DNA from: JBFWUM01 sp050247255
GTDB taxonomy: Bacteria; Acidobacteriota; Vicinamibacteria; Vicinamibacterales; UBA2999
DNA length: 43,955 nucleotides
Assembly: GCA_050247255.1 (NCBI GenBank)
Contig: JBFWUM010000037.1
Coordinates: 1 to 43,955 of the forward strand
Reading direction: 5' to 3'
The notes under the pieces are model-generated. The model made no database searches. It worked only from the letters and a program-made list of their open reading frames with translations, and was not told the DNA's origin. Each line of letters opens with the position of its first letter. Within the stretch, counting starts at the first letter, position 1. A program made the translations under genes and the position numbers. Positions 1 through 7,682 of this stretch are shown piece after piece.

Positions 1-1806
1 TGTCGCGCCGTCGAGCGTCACTTCGATCGCGTAGCTGCCGATCCCCAGCGGCGCCAGCGTCACCTCCGCCACCAGCCACCGGAACTCTCCGGACTCATCC
101 GGCCTCTCAGTAACGCTCACAGGCACTGGCATCTCGCTGCCCTGCCGGTCGAGCAGGCGCGCCGTCGCGCTCCCGGACTCGGCGGTGGCGATCTCCACCC
201 GCACGCGTTCGTTGCGCGTAAACCGCGGGTCGGCGGTCACGACGAAGCGCGGGCCTGTCACCGGACCGCGATGCCAGACAACCGGATCGCTGAGCGCGGC
301 TGGCGTGGCCGGCACCAGCACGCGGGCCACATCGGTCACCGGCAGCGGGCCGTCCTGCACGGCGCGGACGACGGCGCGCAGCGCATACTCGCCGGGCGGC
401 AGCGGGCCGTCGCCGACCATCGCGGAGAAGGTCCCGGTGTCGGCGTCGACGTCGATGGGCGCTGACGACACTTCTTCGCCCGCGGCATCGACAACGAGCA
501 ACTGGGCGACCGCGCCGGCTGTCCACTCGACGTCGCGTCGCAGCCGCGGGTCGAGCTCGCCCACTGCCCAGACGACGCCGCGCACACCGTCGGCCGCCTG
601 GCGCGGCCAGGCCGATGCCCGCAATCGGAAACGGCTGCGATCGCCATCCTCGGGGTTCTCGGCGAAGGCCCGCGACACCTCGGTGTCGACGCCCGTGAGT
701 TCCCACGCGGTCGGCGCGCGATAGCCGCGGCGGGAACGGACCCGGAGCCCAGGCTGCCGCGCGCGGACCCCAACCTGCCGGAAGCCGCCGTCGATCACGC
801 CGTTGGTGGGCGTGTAGGTCACCAGGTAGTACGACGACAGATCCGCCGCGATGCGCGCCAGGCCGGCGTCGAGGTCCGATGCCGACAGCAGCGCGTAGCC
901 GTCGGTCTCGGCGGCAAGCTGTCGCAGGCTCTCCTGCGGTGTCGCCGCCGCCAGGGTGGCGCCGCCCGTCAGCGCATCCGGCGTCACCGGGTAGAAGGTG
1001 ATCGCCGCGCGGTTGGCGCGCTCGGCCGCCAGCCGAAGCCGATCGGAGTTGTCGATGCGGGCCAGCGCGTTCCGGTCGGCCTCGCACTCCGTCATGCTGA
1101 TGCCGCCGACTGCGGGCGTTACCGGTGCGGTCTCCGTAGTGCGGCGCTGCCGCCCGAACGGATCGGACCTCGATGTGCGCTGCCGCTCGATGCGCCGCGC
1201 CAGATTACGGTCAGCCCGGAAGAGGCGCCAGCCATCCGTCACCGCGATGACCGCCTTCCGCTCCTCGCGCAGGCCGCCGACGCGGGCGACCAGCGCCTCG
1301 AGCGCGTCGAAGGTCAGCGTCTCGCGACGCCGGGCGATCATCTCGTCAGCGATCCCCGCCGTGCCGCGCGTATCCGGGTAACACTGGCCGTAGAGCCGCT
1401 CCTTTGGATCCGAGGGACGCGCCGGACCCGACGCGATCGCGCGGATCGCATCCGCCTTGCTTCCCGGGGTGATGGCCGAGGCGACCGTTTCCGGCGTGAC
1501 CACCGCCACCAGGTCCTCGTCTGTCGCCAGCCGATCGAGAAACCGCGCCAGCGCCCCCCGCGGCGCCTCGGTGGTCTCGACGAACACGACATACAGCCGC
1601 GCGCGCCCGTTGGCCGGCGGCCGCACCTGCTCGAGCGAGGTGATCGCCTGGCGAACGCCGTCCTCGAACACGTCGAAGTCGGCGGCGGTTAGCCCTTCGA
1701 CCGGCGTTCCGTTGTCGGTGACGTGCAGGTCAAGACGGACGGGCGCCTGCGCGAACGCAGGAATTGCGCCGAGCAACAGGAGACAGGCAAGTAGTCGAGC
1801 GCGCAT
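1..1806 (-). CDS. VWFA-related domain protein, secreted (3' end outside window)
   Basis: ATG at 1806 opens a frame that stays open for 602 codons to base 1, so the C-terminus lies outside the window. The first 20 residues are a signal peptide (MRARLLACLLLLGAIPAFAQ). Then comes LTAADFDVFEDGVRQ, the typical entry of the acidobacterial VWFA-related family, in which a short Ig-like strand precedes a von Willebrand A fold. Later segments include AVIAVTDGWRLF and SDLSSYYLVTYTPTNG, followed by a predicted beta-rich C-terminal part (VGVRARQPGLRVRSRRGYRAP). Family knowledge says only that these proteins are exported and may bind ligands through the VWA fold; the function is unknown. The MIDAS-like DxSxS is not obvious, so metal binding is doubtful. 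It is separated by 82 bp from the next minus-strand gene. Confidence 0.8.
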   Translation of the reverse strand, partial: MRARLLACLLLLGAIPAFAQAPVRLDLHVTDNGTPVEGLTAADFDVFEDGVRQAITSLEQVRPPANGRARLYVVFVETTEAPRGALARFLDRLATDEDLVAVVTPETVASAITPGSKADAIRAIASGPARPSDPKERLYGQCYPDTRGTAGIADEMIARRRETLTFDALEALVARVGGLREERKAVIAVTDGWRLFRADRNLARRIERQRTSRSDPFGRQRRTTETAPVTPAVGGISMTECEADRNALARIDNSDRLRLAAERANRAAITFYPVTPDALTGGATLAAATPQESLRQLAAETDGYALLSASDLDAGLARIAADLSSYYLVTYTPTNGVIDGGFRQVGVRARQPGLRVRSRRGYRAPTAWELTGVDTEVSRAFAENPEDGDRSRFRLRASAWPRQAADGVRGVVWAVGELDPRLRRDVEWTAGAVAQLLVVDAAGEEVSSAPIDVDADTGTFSAMVGDGPLPPGEYALRAVVRAVQDGPLPVTDVARVLVPATPAALSDPVVWHRGPVTGPRFVVTADPRFTRNERVRVEIATAESGSATARLLDRQGSEMPVPVSVTERPDESGEFRWLVAEVTLAPLGIGSYAIEVTLDGAT

Positions 1807-1843
1807 GAAGCCTCGACGGGCAGAGCTGGCAGGAGAAGTCTAC

Positions 1844-1891
1844 AAGAGATCCGTCCGATCTCCTTTCTCCTTGCTCCTGTGATCTCTTCTA
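1844..1891 (-). repeat. 7-bp periodic array and 8-bp inverted repeat abutting a stop codon
   Basis: On the minus strand the TAG stop of the DUF4126 gene (1891-1889) is followed at once by AAGAGATC, then three 7-mers (GGAGCAA, GGAGAAA, GGAGATC), then GATCTCTT. The outer octamers (1844-1851 and 1881-1888) are perfectly complementary. There is no U-tract typical of a terminator, although the structure could still end or protect the transcript. It is one of several such arrays in the window. Confidence 0.55.
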
Positions 1892-2470
1892 GACCCGGGC
1901 GAACCAGCGCCGGACCATGCGCAGGATGATCGCGGCAAACAGGATGATGAGCGCCAGCGCGACGATGACGACCAGCATGGCGGCGACCGGGTACTGGAGG
2001 GCGAGGTAGGCCAGCCCGACGACAAAGGCGTCCTCGCCGAGGCTGAGCGCCCAGTTCGAGAACGGTTCCGGGCTGGTGTTCGCCGCCGCCCGCGTGCTGG
2101 TCTTGGTCAGGTGGCTGCCGGCGGCCACCGCCCCGCCCAGCAGCGCCGCCATCCCCATCGTCCCGGGCGACGCCTCGCCGAGCGTGGTGACCGCGATCAG
2201 CGCGCCGCCGATCGGCCGGATGGCGGTGTGGATCATGTCCCACACCGTGTCGACGTACGGGATCTTGTCGGCGAAGAACTCGATCACGTACATCACCGCC
2301 GCCGCGCCGATGACCCAGTCGTTATTGAACGCCTGGAACTGCTCGGGCAGCGCGACCCAGTCGTACTTCGACGCCAGGCCGAGAATGGCCACCGTCGCGT
2401 ACAGGTTGATGCCGGCGGCAAACGAGAATCCGAGCGTGCGGCCAAGCGCGGAAATCGCTTCAAATCCCAT
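1889..2470 (-). CDS. DUF4126 family integral membrane protein
   Basis: The product has 193 residues, close to the usual DUF4126 size. ATG at 2470 lies 3 nt after the stop of plsC, so the two are almost certainly translated from one message. Hydrophobic stretches fall at about 10-33, 50-66, 85-120 and 150-188, with a basic tail (LRMVRRWFARV). The motif GINLYATVAILGLA near the N-terminus and the glycine/alanine-rich LLGGAVAAGSHLTKTSTRAAANTSPEP (residues about 114-140, given here in part) are what I recognise as DUF4126. The family has no proven function. Its place behind an acyltransferase suggests a role in membrane lipid or envelope biology, which is inference only. Confidence 0.75.
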   Translation of the reverse strand: MGFEAISALGRTLGFSFAAGINLYATVAILGLASKYDWVALPEQFQAFNNDWVIGAAAVMYVIEFFADKIPYVDTVWDMIHTAIRPIGGALIAVTTLGEASPGTMGMAALLGGAVAAGSHLTKTSTRAAANTSPEPFSNWALSLGEDAFVVGLAYLALQYPVAAMLVVIVALALIILFAAIILRMVRRWFARV

Positions 2471-2473
2471 CGT

Positions 2474-3187
2474 CTAGATTCCTCGCTCCCGAAGCATCGC
2501 CTCGATGGCTGCGCGGACGCGAGCGATGAGCTCATCGCGCTGTTCGAGCGTACACCCGGCTGTCGGAATCGGTTCGCCGATGCGCACCGCGATATCAACG
2601 GGGCGCACCCACGGGCTTCCCTTGCGCATGGCATTGCGGCCGCCGTGGATCGCGACCGGGACGATCGGCGCCTGCGCCTCGATGGCCATGATGAAGCCCC
2701 CCTTCTTGAACGGCAGCAGCTCGCCGCCGCGGCTGCGGGTGCCCTCGGGGAAGATGAGGAACGAGTTGCCGGCGCGCAGCGAGTCGGCGCCGCGGCGGAT
2801 CGAGCCGATCGACCGCTCGCGGTTGCTGCGGTCCACCGGCACGAAGCCGCCGATGTCGAACAGCGTTCCCATCAGCGGGAAGTTGTGCAGCTCCGCCTTG
2901 TAGAGGATGTGCAGCCGCGGGTGCAGCGCCTGGAACAGGACCGGCGGGTCGACGTTGCTCTCGTGGTTCGAGCAGAAGACGACGGCCTGCGGCGGCACGT
3001 GCCCGCGTCCGGTCACTCTGTAGCGGATACCGGTGGCCTTGAGGGCCACCCAGACGCCGCCGTGGCCAAGCGCATAGAGGCCGCGCTTCCAGCGCAGCAC
3101 CGCTCCCACCACCAGCCCGATCGGGCCGATGATGGCGATGTAGAGGAGGATGGCGAGATAGGCGAAGACGGAGCGGAGCGCGATCAA
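2474..3187 (-). CDS. plsC: 1-acyl-sn-glycerol-3-phosphate acyltransferase
   Basis: This 237-residue PlsC-family enzyme transfers an acyl chain to lysophosphatidic acid to give phosphatidic acid at the inner membrane. The catalytic NHX4D motif is seen as NHESNVDPP, and the substrate-binding block as FPEGTRSRGG. An N-terminal hydrophobic segment (AYLAILLYIAIIGPIGLVVGAV) should anchor it. The only reasonable start is TTG at 3187, because the upstream 14 nt run into the carD terminator and no ATG or GTG gives a longer conserved N-terminus. The Shine-Dalgarno is weak. A promoter was not found in the few bases between the terminator and the start, so some read-through from carD may feed this gene. 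DUF4126 follows 3 nt downstream. Confidence 0.9.
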   Translation of the reverse strand: MIALRSVFAYLAILLYIAIIGPIGLVVGAVLRWKRGLYALGHGGVWVALKATGIRYRVTGRGHVPPQAVVFCSNHESNVDPPVLFQALHPRLHILYKAELHNFPLMGTLFDIGGFVPVDRSNRERSIGSIRRGADSLRAGNSFLIFPEGTRSRGGELLPFKKGGFIMAIEAQAPIVPVAIHGGRNAMRKGSPWVRPVDIAVRIGEPIPTAGCTLEQRDELIARVRAAIEAMLRERGI

Positions 3188-3200
3188 GGCGTCAACTGTA

Positions 3201-3238
3201 CAAAAAAACGCCCGGATGGAAGGGCCCCCATCCGGGCG
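3201..3238 (-). terminator. Rho-independent terminator of carD
   Basis: An 11-bp perfect GC-rich stem (3209-3219 with 3228-3238, CGCCCGGATGG and its complement) is followed on the minus strand by seven T (3208-3202). It lies 27 nt past the carD stop and ends 14 nt before the plsC start. Confidence 0.9.
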
Positions 3239-3265
3239 AAAGCGAAGAAGGCAACTGTGGCGCGC

Positions 3266-3877
3266 CTACGAGGCGCGAACGGCGCGGCGCGGGGCGGCAG
3301 CGGCGGCAGCAACGGCGGCCTTGACCGCCTTCACCGGCTTCGCCAGCTTGGCGCGGGCGGCCGAGCGGGCCAGGTTCCGCGCCTTGACCATGAAGCACTT
3401 CTCGAGCGCCTGGTCGACCTTGCCCTCGACGTCGAGCGCGTTCTGGCGCATCACCTCGGACACCTCCGAGATGATCAGCGCCTTGGCCCGATCGAGCATC
3501 CGCTTCTCGCGGAATGATAGGCTCTTCGACTTGCTGAGGAACGTCAGGCTCTTGAGCACATCGACCATGTCGTAGATGGAGCCGGTGCGCATCTTGTCCG
3601 AGTTGTCCTTGAAGCGTCCCTTCCAGTTCTGGTGGCTGTCGATCTTGCCGTCGCTGAGGAGCGAGAACAGCCGCTCGACCTCCTCGTCGCTGATTGCCTT
3701 GCGCAGGCCAACCCCGTCGACATTCGCCACCGGGACGAGCACCGTCGTGTCATTGGCCACGATGCGGAGATGAAAGAAGCCGCAGGTGGTCCCGAGAATG
3801 GTCTTTTCTTCGATCCGTTCGACGATGCCGAGTCCGTGATTCGGGTAGATGACCTTGTCGCCGACCTGGAATGTCAC
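3266..3877 (-). CDS. carD: CarD family transcriptional regulator with Lys/Ala-rich tail
   Basis: The first about 60 residues (FQVGDKVIYPNHGLGIVERI) are the RNA-polymerase-interacting Tudor-like CarD domain, and the middle is the helical DNA-binding domain. CarD proteins bind the RNA polymerase beta subunit and stabilise open promoter complexes. I chose GTG at 3877 (203 residues) because GGGGG lies 5 nt upstream, the CarD domain begins directly after it, and the longer open frame to 3967 would start inside the predicted promoter. The last about 40 residues (from MVKARNLARSAARAKLAK on) are extra compared with a typical about 160-residue CarD. They are rich in Lys, Arg and Ala, like a histone H1 tail. 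The gene is monocistronic: it has its own promoter and a strong terminator. Confidence 0.9.
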   Translation of the reverse strand: MTFQVGDKVIYPNHGLGIVERIEEKTILGTTCGFFHLRIVANDTTVLVPVANVDGVGLRKAISDEEVERLFSLLSDGKIDSHQNWKGRFKDNSDKMRTGSIYDMVDVLKSLTFLSKSKSLSFREKRMLDRAKALIISEVSEVMRQNALDVEGKVDQALEKCFMVKARNLARSAARAKLAKPVKAVKAAVAAAAAAPRRAVRAS

Positions 3878-3937
3878 GTTTCCCCCGTTAGGAAGGTTGG
3901 TGGTAGGACCGGCCCGATGCCGGGTGCTGCATCGCCA

Positions 3938-3967
3938 AGTATAGCTCAATTGACCCACCAACGGCAA
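3938..3967 (-). promoter_or_regulatory. Predicted sigma-70 promoter of carD
   Basis: On the minus strand TTGCCG (3967-3962) and TATACT (3943-3938) are separated by 18 bp. Transcription would start near 3931, about 54 nt before the GTG at 3877. The match to the -10 consensus is 5 of 6. Confidence 0.6.
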
Positions 3968-3974
3968 CGAAAAC

Positions 3975-4000
3975 TGCCCGAAAATCGCCAGTTTTCGGCA
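3975..4000 (-). other. Imperfect inverted repeat upstream of the carD promoter
   Basis: TGCCCGAAAA (3975-3984) and TTTTCGGCA (3992-4000) pair with one bulge. On the minus strand the hairpin is followed by GTTTTCG. It may be the end of the ATP-grasp operon transcript or an operator beside the carD -35. The T-run is weak. A second small hairpin, GTATCG/CGATAC, sits at 4035-4050. Confidence 0.35.
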
Positions 4001-4088
4001 TTTCAGCCATCGATTGGGACCGTTGGCTGCAGTCGTATCGTCGCCGATACAACCGAGGGCCGTGCGGTAAGTGATGGGGGTACAGGAT

Positions 4089-4138
4089 CTTCCGGCTGAA
4101 GCCGGAAGCTACCCGTGGCTTCCGCCTTCAGGCGGAAG
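4089..4138. repeat. Pair of head-to-head REP-like palindromes
   Basis: CTTCCGGC-TGAA-GCCGGAAG (4089-4108) and CTTCCGCC-TTCA-GGCGGAAG (4119-4138) are two 8-bp hairpins with TGAA or TTCA loops, separated by 10 bp. The loops are reverse complements, so the two units face each other, as in bacterial REP doublets. They sit 4 bp after the end of the ATP-grasp gene. Half of the same word, CTTCCGCCTGAAG, recurs at the edge of the first assembly gap. Confidence 0.6.
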
Positions 4139-4142
4139 GACG

Positions 4143-5162
4143 TCAGTCCCGTGCGAGCGCCAGCTCGACGATTTCCTCGACCAGCTCCGTATAGGTGCGG
4201 CCGGACTTCCGGGCGGCCATGGCCAGCTCGGCCCTTGAGCTGAGCCAGGGGTTGGGGTTGACCTCGATGACCTGGACGCGGCCGTCCGGCTGCAGGCGCA
4301 TGTCGACGCGCCCGTAGTCACGCAGCTCCAGCGCCTGGTAGGCGGCCACGGCGGTCTTCTGGAGCGCCAGGACCGTCTCCTCGGGCAGATCGGTGGCCAC
4401 CGCCGACTTGGTGTCGCGGTAGGCCTGGGTGCCCTTCCCCCACTTCACCTCCGCAGCGGCGATCTTCGGCGTCCCGTCCGGCAGCTTGGACAGATCGAGT
4501 TCCACCACCGGCAACGCCTCGGGCTTGTCGTTGCCGAGGATGCCGACGTACATCTCGCGGCCGTCGATGTACTCCTCGATCAGTACCGGCGAGTCGAAGT
4601 TGGCGTGCAGCCAGTCCATCCGCTCCATCAGCTCGCGGATCGAGCTGACCACGGCGCTGAACTCGATGCCGATGGAGCCGTCTTCACGCGCCGGCTTGAC
4701 GATGACCGGGAACTGGAGGTCGTGCGAGAAATCGAGCCGGCCGCGGTAGGACTTGGCAAAGGTCGGCGTCAGGATGCCGTGAAAGGCGAAGATCTTCTTC
4801 GCCACCGCCTTGTCCTGCGCCAGCATCAACCCGTGCGTGCCGGTGCCCGTATATTTCTTGCCGAGCAGCTCGAGGTACGCGGCAATCTTGAAATCGGCCG
4901 TGTCGTCGCCGTTGAACGACTCCGACAGGTTGAACACCAGGTCGCAGTCGGCGCGTGCGAGCCCGAGCAGGCTCTTCGGCGTGCCATCGAGCTCATAGAG
5001 CACCGGCTCGTGCCCCAGCTTGCCGAGCGCGTCGGCGACTTCCTCCTCGACCTCTTTCTTGTCGAGCGTGCGCGTCACCGGCGACCTCTCCGCCGGCGCA
5101 GCCTCCTCCTCATCGTCGACGAGGACGCGATCGTAGAGCACGACGATCCGAAGTTTGCTCAA
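4143..5162 (-). CDS. D-alanine-D-alanine ligase-like ATP-grasp enzyme
   Basis: The product has 339 residues. It has the fold order of Ddl: an N-terminal Rossmann-like strand (LRIVVLYDRV), then the ATP-grasp domain with FPVIVKPAREDGSIGI (the phosphate-binding loop region), VLIEEYIDGREMYVGIL, RVDMRLQPDGRVQVIEVNPN (metal-binding E and N), and a helical C-terminus. Family members join a carboxylate to an amine using ATP. The usual ddl neighbours (mur genes, ftsQ) are absent and the insertion after residue 15 (DDEEEAAPAERSP) is unlike Ddl, so I do not call this the peptidoglycan enzyme. The start is TTG at 5162; an in-frame TAG lies 6 nt upstream of it. The gene begins 11 nt after the metallopeptidase gene ends, so the pair should be co-transcribed. 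Confidence 0.75.
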   Translation of the reverse strand: MSKLRIVVLYDRVLVDDEEEAAPAERSPVTRTLDKKEVEEEVADALGKLGHEPVLYELDGTPKSLLGLARADCDLVFNLSESFNGDDTADFKIAAYLELLGKKYTGTGTHGLMLAQDKAVAKKIFAFHGILTPTFAKSYRGRLDFSHDLQFPVIVKPAREDGSIGIEFSAVVSSIRELMERMDWLHANFDSPVLIEEYIDGREMYVGILGNDKPEALPVVELDLSKLPDGTPKIAAAEVKWGKGTQAYRDTKSAVATDLPEETVLALQKTAVAAYQALELRDYGRVDMRLQPDGRVQVIEVNPNPWLSSRAELAMAARKSGRTYTELVEEIVELALARD

Positions 5163-5173
5163 CGACGCCTATT

Positions 5174-6175
5174 CTAAGTCTCGAATCTTCCTCGCGTGAG
5201 AAAATTCATCGCCAGCGTTGTCGCCAGCGCGGTGACCTCCACCAGGTAGCGCGCCTCCTCGCCGAGCTCGCCCCACAGCTTCATGCGATCGCAGGTGCGG
5301 CAGATCGTGTCGATGAGCCCGCGCACGACCGGACGGCGCACGCCGGTCCAGTACGTAATCTTCTCCACCAGTTCGGCTTCGTACTTCGTGATGATCGCCG
5401 ACGCCGGACGCGATTCCTTGCGCCGCCGGGTGAGGAAGATGTGCCCCAGGTGGGCGTCGAGGGCAATGTCGATGCGCGCCTGCCGCTCCTCGGCCGCCTG
5501 GCGGTAGAACTGCTCCACCGAGACGTCGATGTCGGCCGGCGTGATGTCGACCTCGCCCGTCCTGACAATCGGATCGACGTCGGCGAGCGACCGCGCGATG
5601 CGTTCGACGTAGCGAAGCTTCTTCATGGCCGGCCAGCCCTGGTATTTGCGGCGCCAGCCGGAGCGCGGCGTCAGCCAGACGGCGAAGGTCTCGGCGAAGT
5701 CCTCGTCGGGATGCTTCTGCGCGTACCACCCCTCGATATGGCGGACGTAGTCCTTGCTGAAGGGGACCGGCCGGTACTCGTCGCGGTAGGCGCGGTAGAA
5801 CGGCCCGAACAGGCGGCGCCACTCGGGAGTGATGTACAGGCGGTAGGCATAGTTGAAGACGTGCCCCGCCTCGTGGCGCATGTACATCATGATCTGCCGC
5901 TCGCTCTCGAGGGCGTCGACCGCCTTCTCGAGAGAGCGCAGCTTCGGGTCGGCCAGGTAGAACGGAATCCCGAGCACCGGCTGCTGATCCGGGCAGCCCC
6001 ACTCGTCGGTGAGGTAGCAGACGGGCCTGAACTTGCGCAGCCCGCGGCGGTCGAGCTCGCGATAGAGCTCGCGCACGTAGCCTTCGACCGGCGACCCTTC
6101 GAGCTGGAGACCCAGCTCACTGACCTTCTTACCCAGGACGCCGCGGATCTCCGGGTCGAGCGATTCGAACTTCAT
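5174..6175 (-). CDS. HEXXH zinc metallopeptidase, family uncertain
   Basis: The product has 333 residues with no signal peptide or membrane segment, so it should be cytoplasmic. H101-E-A-G-H105 is a zinc-binding and catalytic motif. The segment DEDFAETFAVWLTP (157-170) is a likely third-ligand region of the gluzincin type (Glu about 57 residues after the motif). The N-terminal 60 residues contain two cysteines (PVCY, GCPD) and the C-terminal 100 are charged and helical. I recognise the protein as one usually annotated only as putative zinc-binding metallopeptidase. It is first in an operon with an ATP-grasp ligase. The ATG at 6175 directly faces a 7-bp repeat array that fills the divergent intergenic space, so the promoter must lie in or across that array. 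Confidence 0.65.
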   Translation of the reverse strand: MKFESLDPEIRGVLGKKVSELGLQLEGSPVEGYVRELYRELDRRGLRKFRPVCYLTDEWGCPDQQPVLGIPFYLADPKLRSLEKAVDALESERQIMMYMRHEAGHVFNYAYRLYITPEWRRLFGPFYRAYRDEYRPVPFSKDYVRHIEGWYAQKHPDEDFAETFAVWLTPRSGWRRKYQGWPAMKKLRYVERIARSLADVDPIVRTGEVDITPADIDVSVEQFYRQAAEERQARIDIALDAHLGHIFLTRRRKESRPASAIITKYEAELVEKITYWTGVRRPVVRGLIDTICRTCDRMKLWGELGEEARYLVEVTALATTLAMNFLTRGRFET

Positions 6176-6180
6176 GGGGT

Positions 6181-6272
6181 GGATGGCAGGTCGTCGATGG
6201 TCGGTGGTCGGTGGTCGGTCTTAATACGCTACTACCATCCACCATCGACGACCTACCACCTACCACCGACAC
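6181..6272. repeat. 7-bp periodic array with 13-bp inverted repeat in a divergent promoter region
   Basis: GGTCGTCGATGGT (6189-6201) and its exact complement ACCATCGACGACC (6241-6253) frame a loop holding tandem GGTCGGT heptamers (about three, 6200-6219). After the right arm come CTACCAC heptamers. The array occupies nearly all of the 125 bp between the metallopeptidase start and the DUF892 start. The only AT-rich patch, TTAATACG, is in the loop. Confidence 0.65.
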
Positions 6273-6300
6273 CCGGCAGGCATCGTGCTAGCAGAACGGC

Positions 6301-7398
6301 ATGCCGGTAGTGACGCTGCGCGACCTGTACGTGGACGAGCTGACCGACCTGTTCGATGCCGAGCAGCAAATCCTGCAGGAACTGCCGGGAATGGCGGCCC
6401 GGGCGACGTCGGCCGAGCTGCGGCAGGCGTTCGAGGACCACTACGAGCAGACCCAGGTGCACCTCGAGCGGCTGGAGCTCCTCTTCCGGCAGCTGAACGA
6501 ACGGCCGCGCCTGCAGCCGTGCGAGGCGGTCCGTGGCCTCGTGCAGCAGGCGCACCGCCGCGCCGCCGAGGCGCAGCGCGGCGAGGCGCTCGACGCCATG
6601 CTCATCGCCCAGGCGCAGCGGATCGAGCACTACGAGATTGCCGCCTACGGTTGCGCCCGCACCTACGCGAGGACGCTGGGAGACGCCGAGGCGGCGCGGC
6701 TGCTCCAGCAGACGCTCGACGAAGAGTCGCAGGCCGACCAGCGGCTGACGGACATTGCCACGCACGGCATCAACGCCGCGGCCGGCGAGGACCTCCTGCC
6801 CCACGCCACGACCTATCGCTCGCGGCTGCGCTACGTCGATGCCGCCGACCTGCCGGGGTTCCGCTACCGCAGCTATCGCATCACCAGCGATGACGAAGAG
6901 GACGACCTTGGCGCCATCGACGGCTTCATCGTCGACGGCGAGTCGGCGCGTCCCGTGTACTACGTGGTGGACTCCGGCGGATGGTTCACCGGACGGCGCT
7001 ACGTGATTCCCGTGGCGCAGCTCCAGCTCGACGCGGCGGGCACCCGCTTCCGCACCGAGCTGACGCGCGATCAACTTCGCCGCTATCCGGAATTCTCCGC
7101 CGGCGCGTTCATCGCCATGGACGATGAGGATGCGGCGCGGTACGAGCGGCGCCTCCTGGCGACCGTCCTGCCGTTCCGGCAGCAGCCGCAGGCGCGCAGC
7201 GCCGGGGAGCGCCCGAAGTACGACGACCTGCCGCTCTATCAGCCGCCGGGCTGGCTGACGACCGCGGTCTGGGTGCGGCCGGCGACCCACGACGACAAAT
7301 CGGAACACGAGCACGAGCAGGAAGGCGCGGCGCTGGGCGAGCGCGCCCGGTCACAGGCGCGCCCGCCGAAGCGTATTGAAAGATATCGGGAACGGTAG
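6301..7398 (+). CDS. Ferritin-like DUF892 (YciE-type) domain fused to a PRC-barrel domain
   Basis: The product has 365 residues. Residues about 5-160 match the DUF892 four-helix ferritin-like family: LRDLYVDELTDLFDAEQQIL, then FEDHYEQTQVHLERLE, QRIEHYEIAAYG and LLQQTLDEESQADQRL, where Glu and His residues in helix pairs are the presumed metal ligands. Residues about 190-265 (IDGFIVDGESARPVYYVVDSG) resemble a PRC-barrel, a small beta-barrel found in the photosynthetic reaction centre H subunit and in RimM. The tail is charged and probably disordered. DUF892 proteins are associated with stress responses. The combination suggests a storage or stress protein regulated through the barrel, which is inference. 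The stop is immediately adjacent to the stop of the next, convergent small gene. Confidence 0.75.
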   Translation: MPVVTLRDLYVDELTDLFDAEQQILQELPGMAARATSAELRQAFEDHYEQTQVHLERLELLFRQLNERPRLQPCEAVRGLVQQAHRRAAEAQRGEALDAMLIAQAQRIEHYEIAAYGCARTYARTLGDAEAARLLQQTLDEESQADQRLTDIATHGINAAAGEDLLPHATTYRSRLRYVDAADLPGFRYRSYRITSDDEEDDLGAIDGFIVDGESARPVYYVVDSGGWFTGRRYVIPVAQLQLDAAGTRFRTELTRDQLRRYPEFSAGAFIAMDDEDAARYERRLLATVLPFRQQPQARSAGERPKYDDLPLYQPPGWLTTAVWVRPATHDDKSEHEHEQEGAALGERARSQARPPKRIERYRER

Positions 7399-7581
7399 TT
7401 ACGCGTTACCGCGGCGCGAGCGATCCCAGTCGCCACGCGCCTGATCGCGGTTGGGATTGCGGTAGATCGTGGCGCTGCCGCGCTCCTGCGGCGCTTCCGC
7501 GCTGATGTCGTCGCGCACTTCGCGGCGGATCTGCTGATCCTTCCTGAGTTCCTTGCTCTCACCTCTGCGGCGATCGGCCAT
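7399..7581 (-). CDS. Small hydrophilic protein, 60 residues, unknown
   Basis: ATG at 7581 is preceded by AGGAG with a 7-nt spacing, which supports translation. The product is highly charged (MADRRRGESKELRKDQQIRR at the N-terminus, many Arg, Asp, Gln), has no hydrophobic core and is probably disordered. It ends at 7399, with zero bases between its stop and that of the DUF892 gene on the other strand. I do not recognise a family. Its composition resembles small stress or desiccation proteins, which would suit the DUF892 neighbour, but this is only composition. Confidence 0.6.
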   Translation of the reverse strand: MADRRRGESKELRKDQQIRREVRDDISAEAPQERGSATIYRNPNRDQARGDWDRSRRGNA

Positions 7582-7611
7582 GGGATTCTCCTGTGGTGGG
7601 GAGGGAGAATC

Positions 7612-7682
7612 CAAGATCAATGCCCAAGGCTCAATGCCCAATGCCCAAGGAACAAGAGGGTTTGAGCATTGGGCCTTGATTA
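7612..7682 (-). repeat. 7-bp periodic array forming an inverted repeat at a stop codon
   Basis: Heptamers of the type TGCCCAA and GGCTCAA run from 7621 to about 7655. The arms 7616-7634 and 7662-7680 match as an inverted repeat in 17 of 19 positions. The array starts inside the TAA stop (7682-7680) of the metallo-beta-lactamase-fold gene, in its 3' direction. Confidence 0.65.

Noticed and set aside
3877..3967. A longer CarD starting at 3967
   Set aside because: That start would lie in the -35 of the predicted promoter and the added residues are not CarD-like; GTG 3877 has a GGGGG ribosome site.
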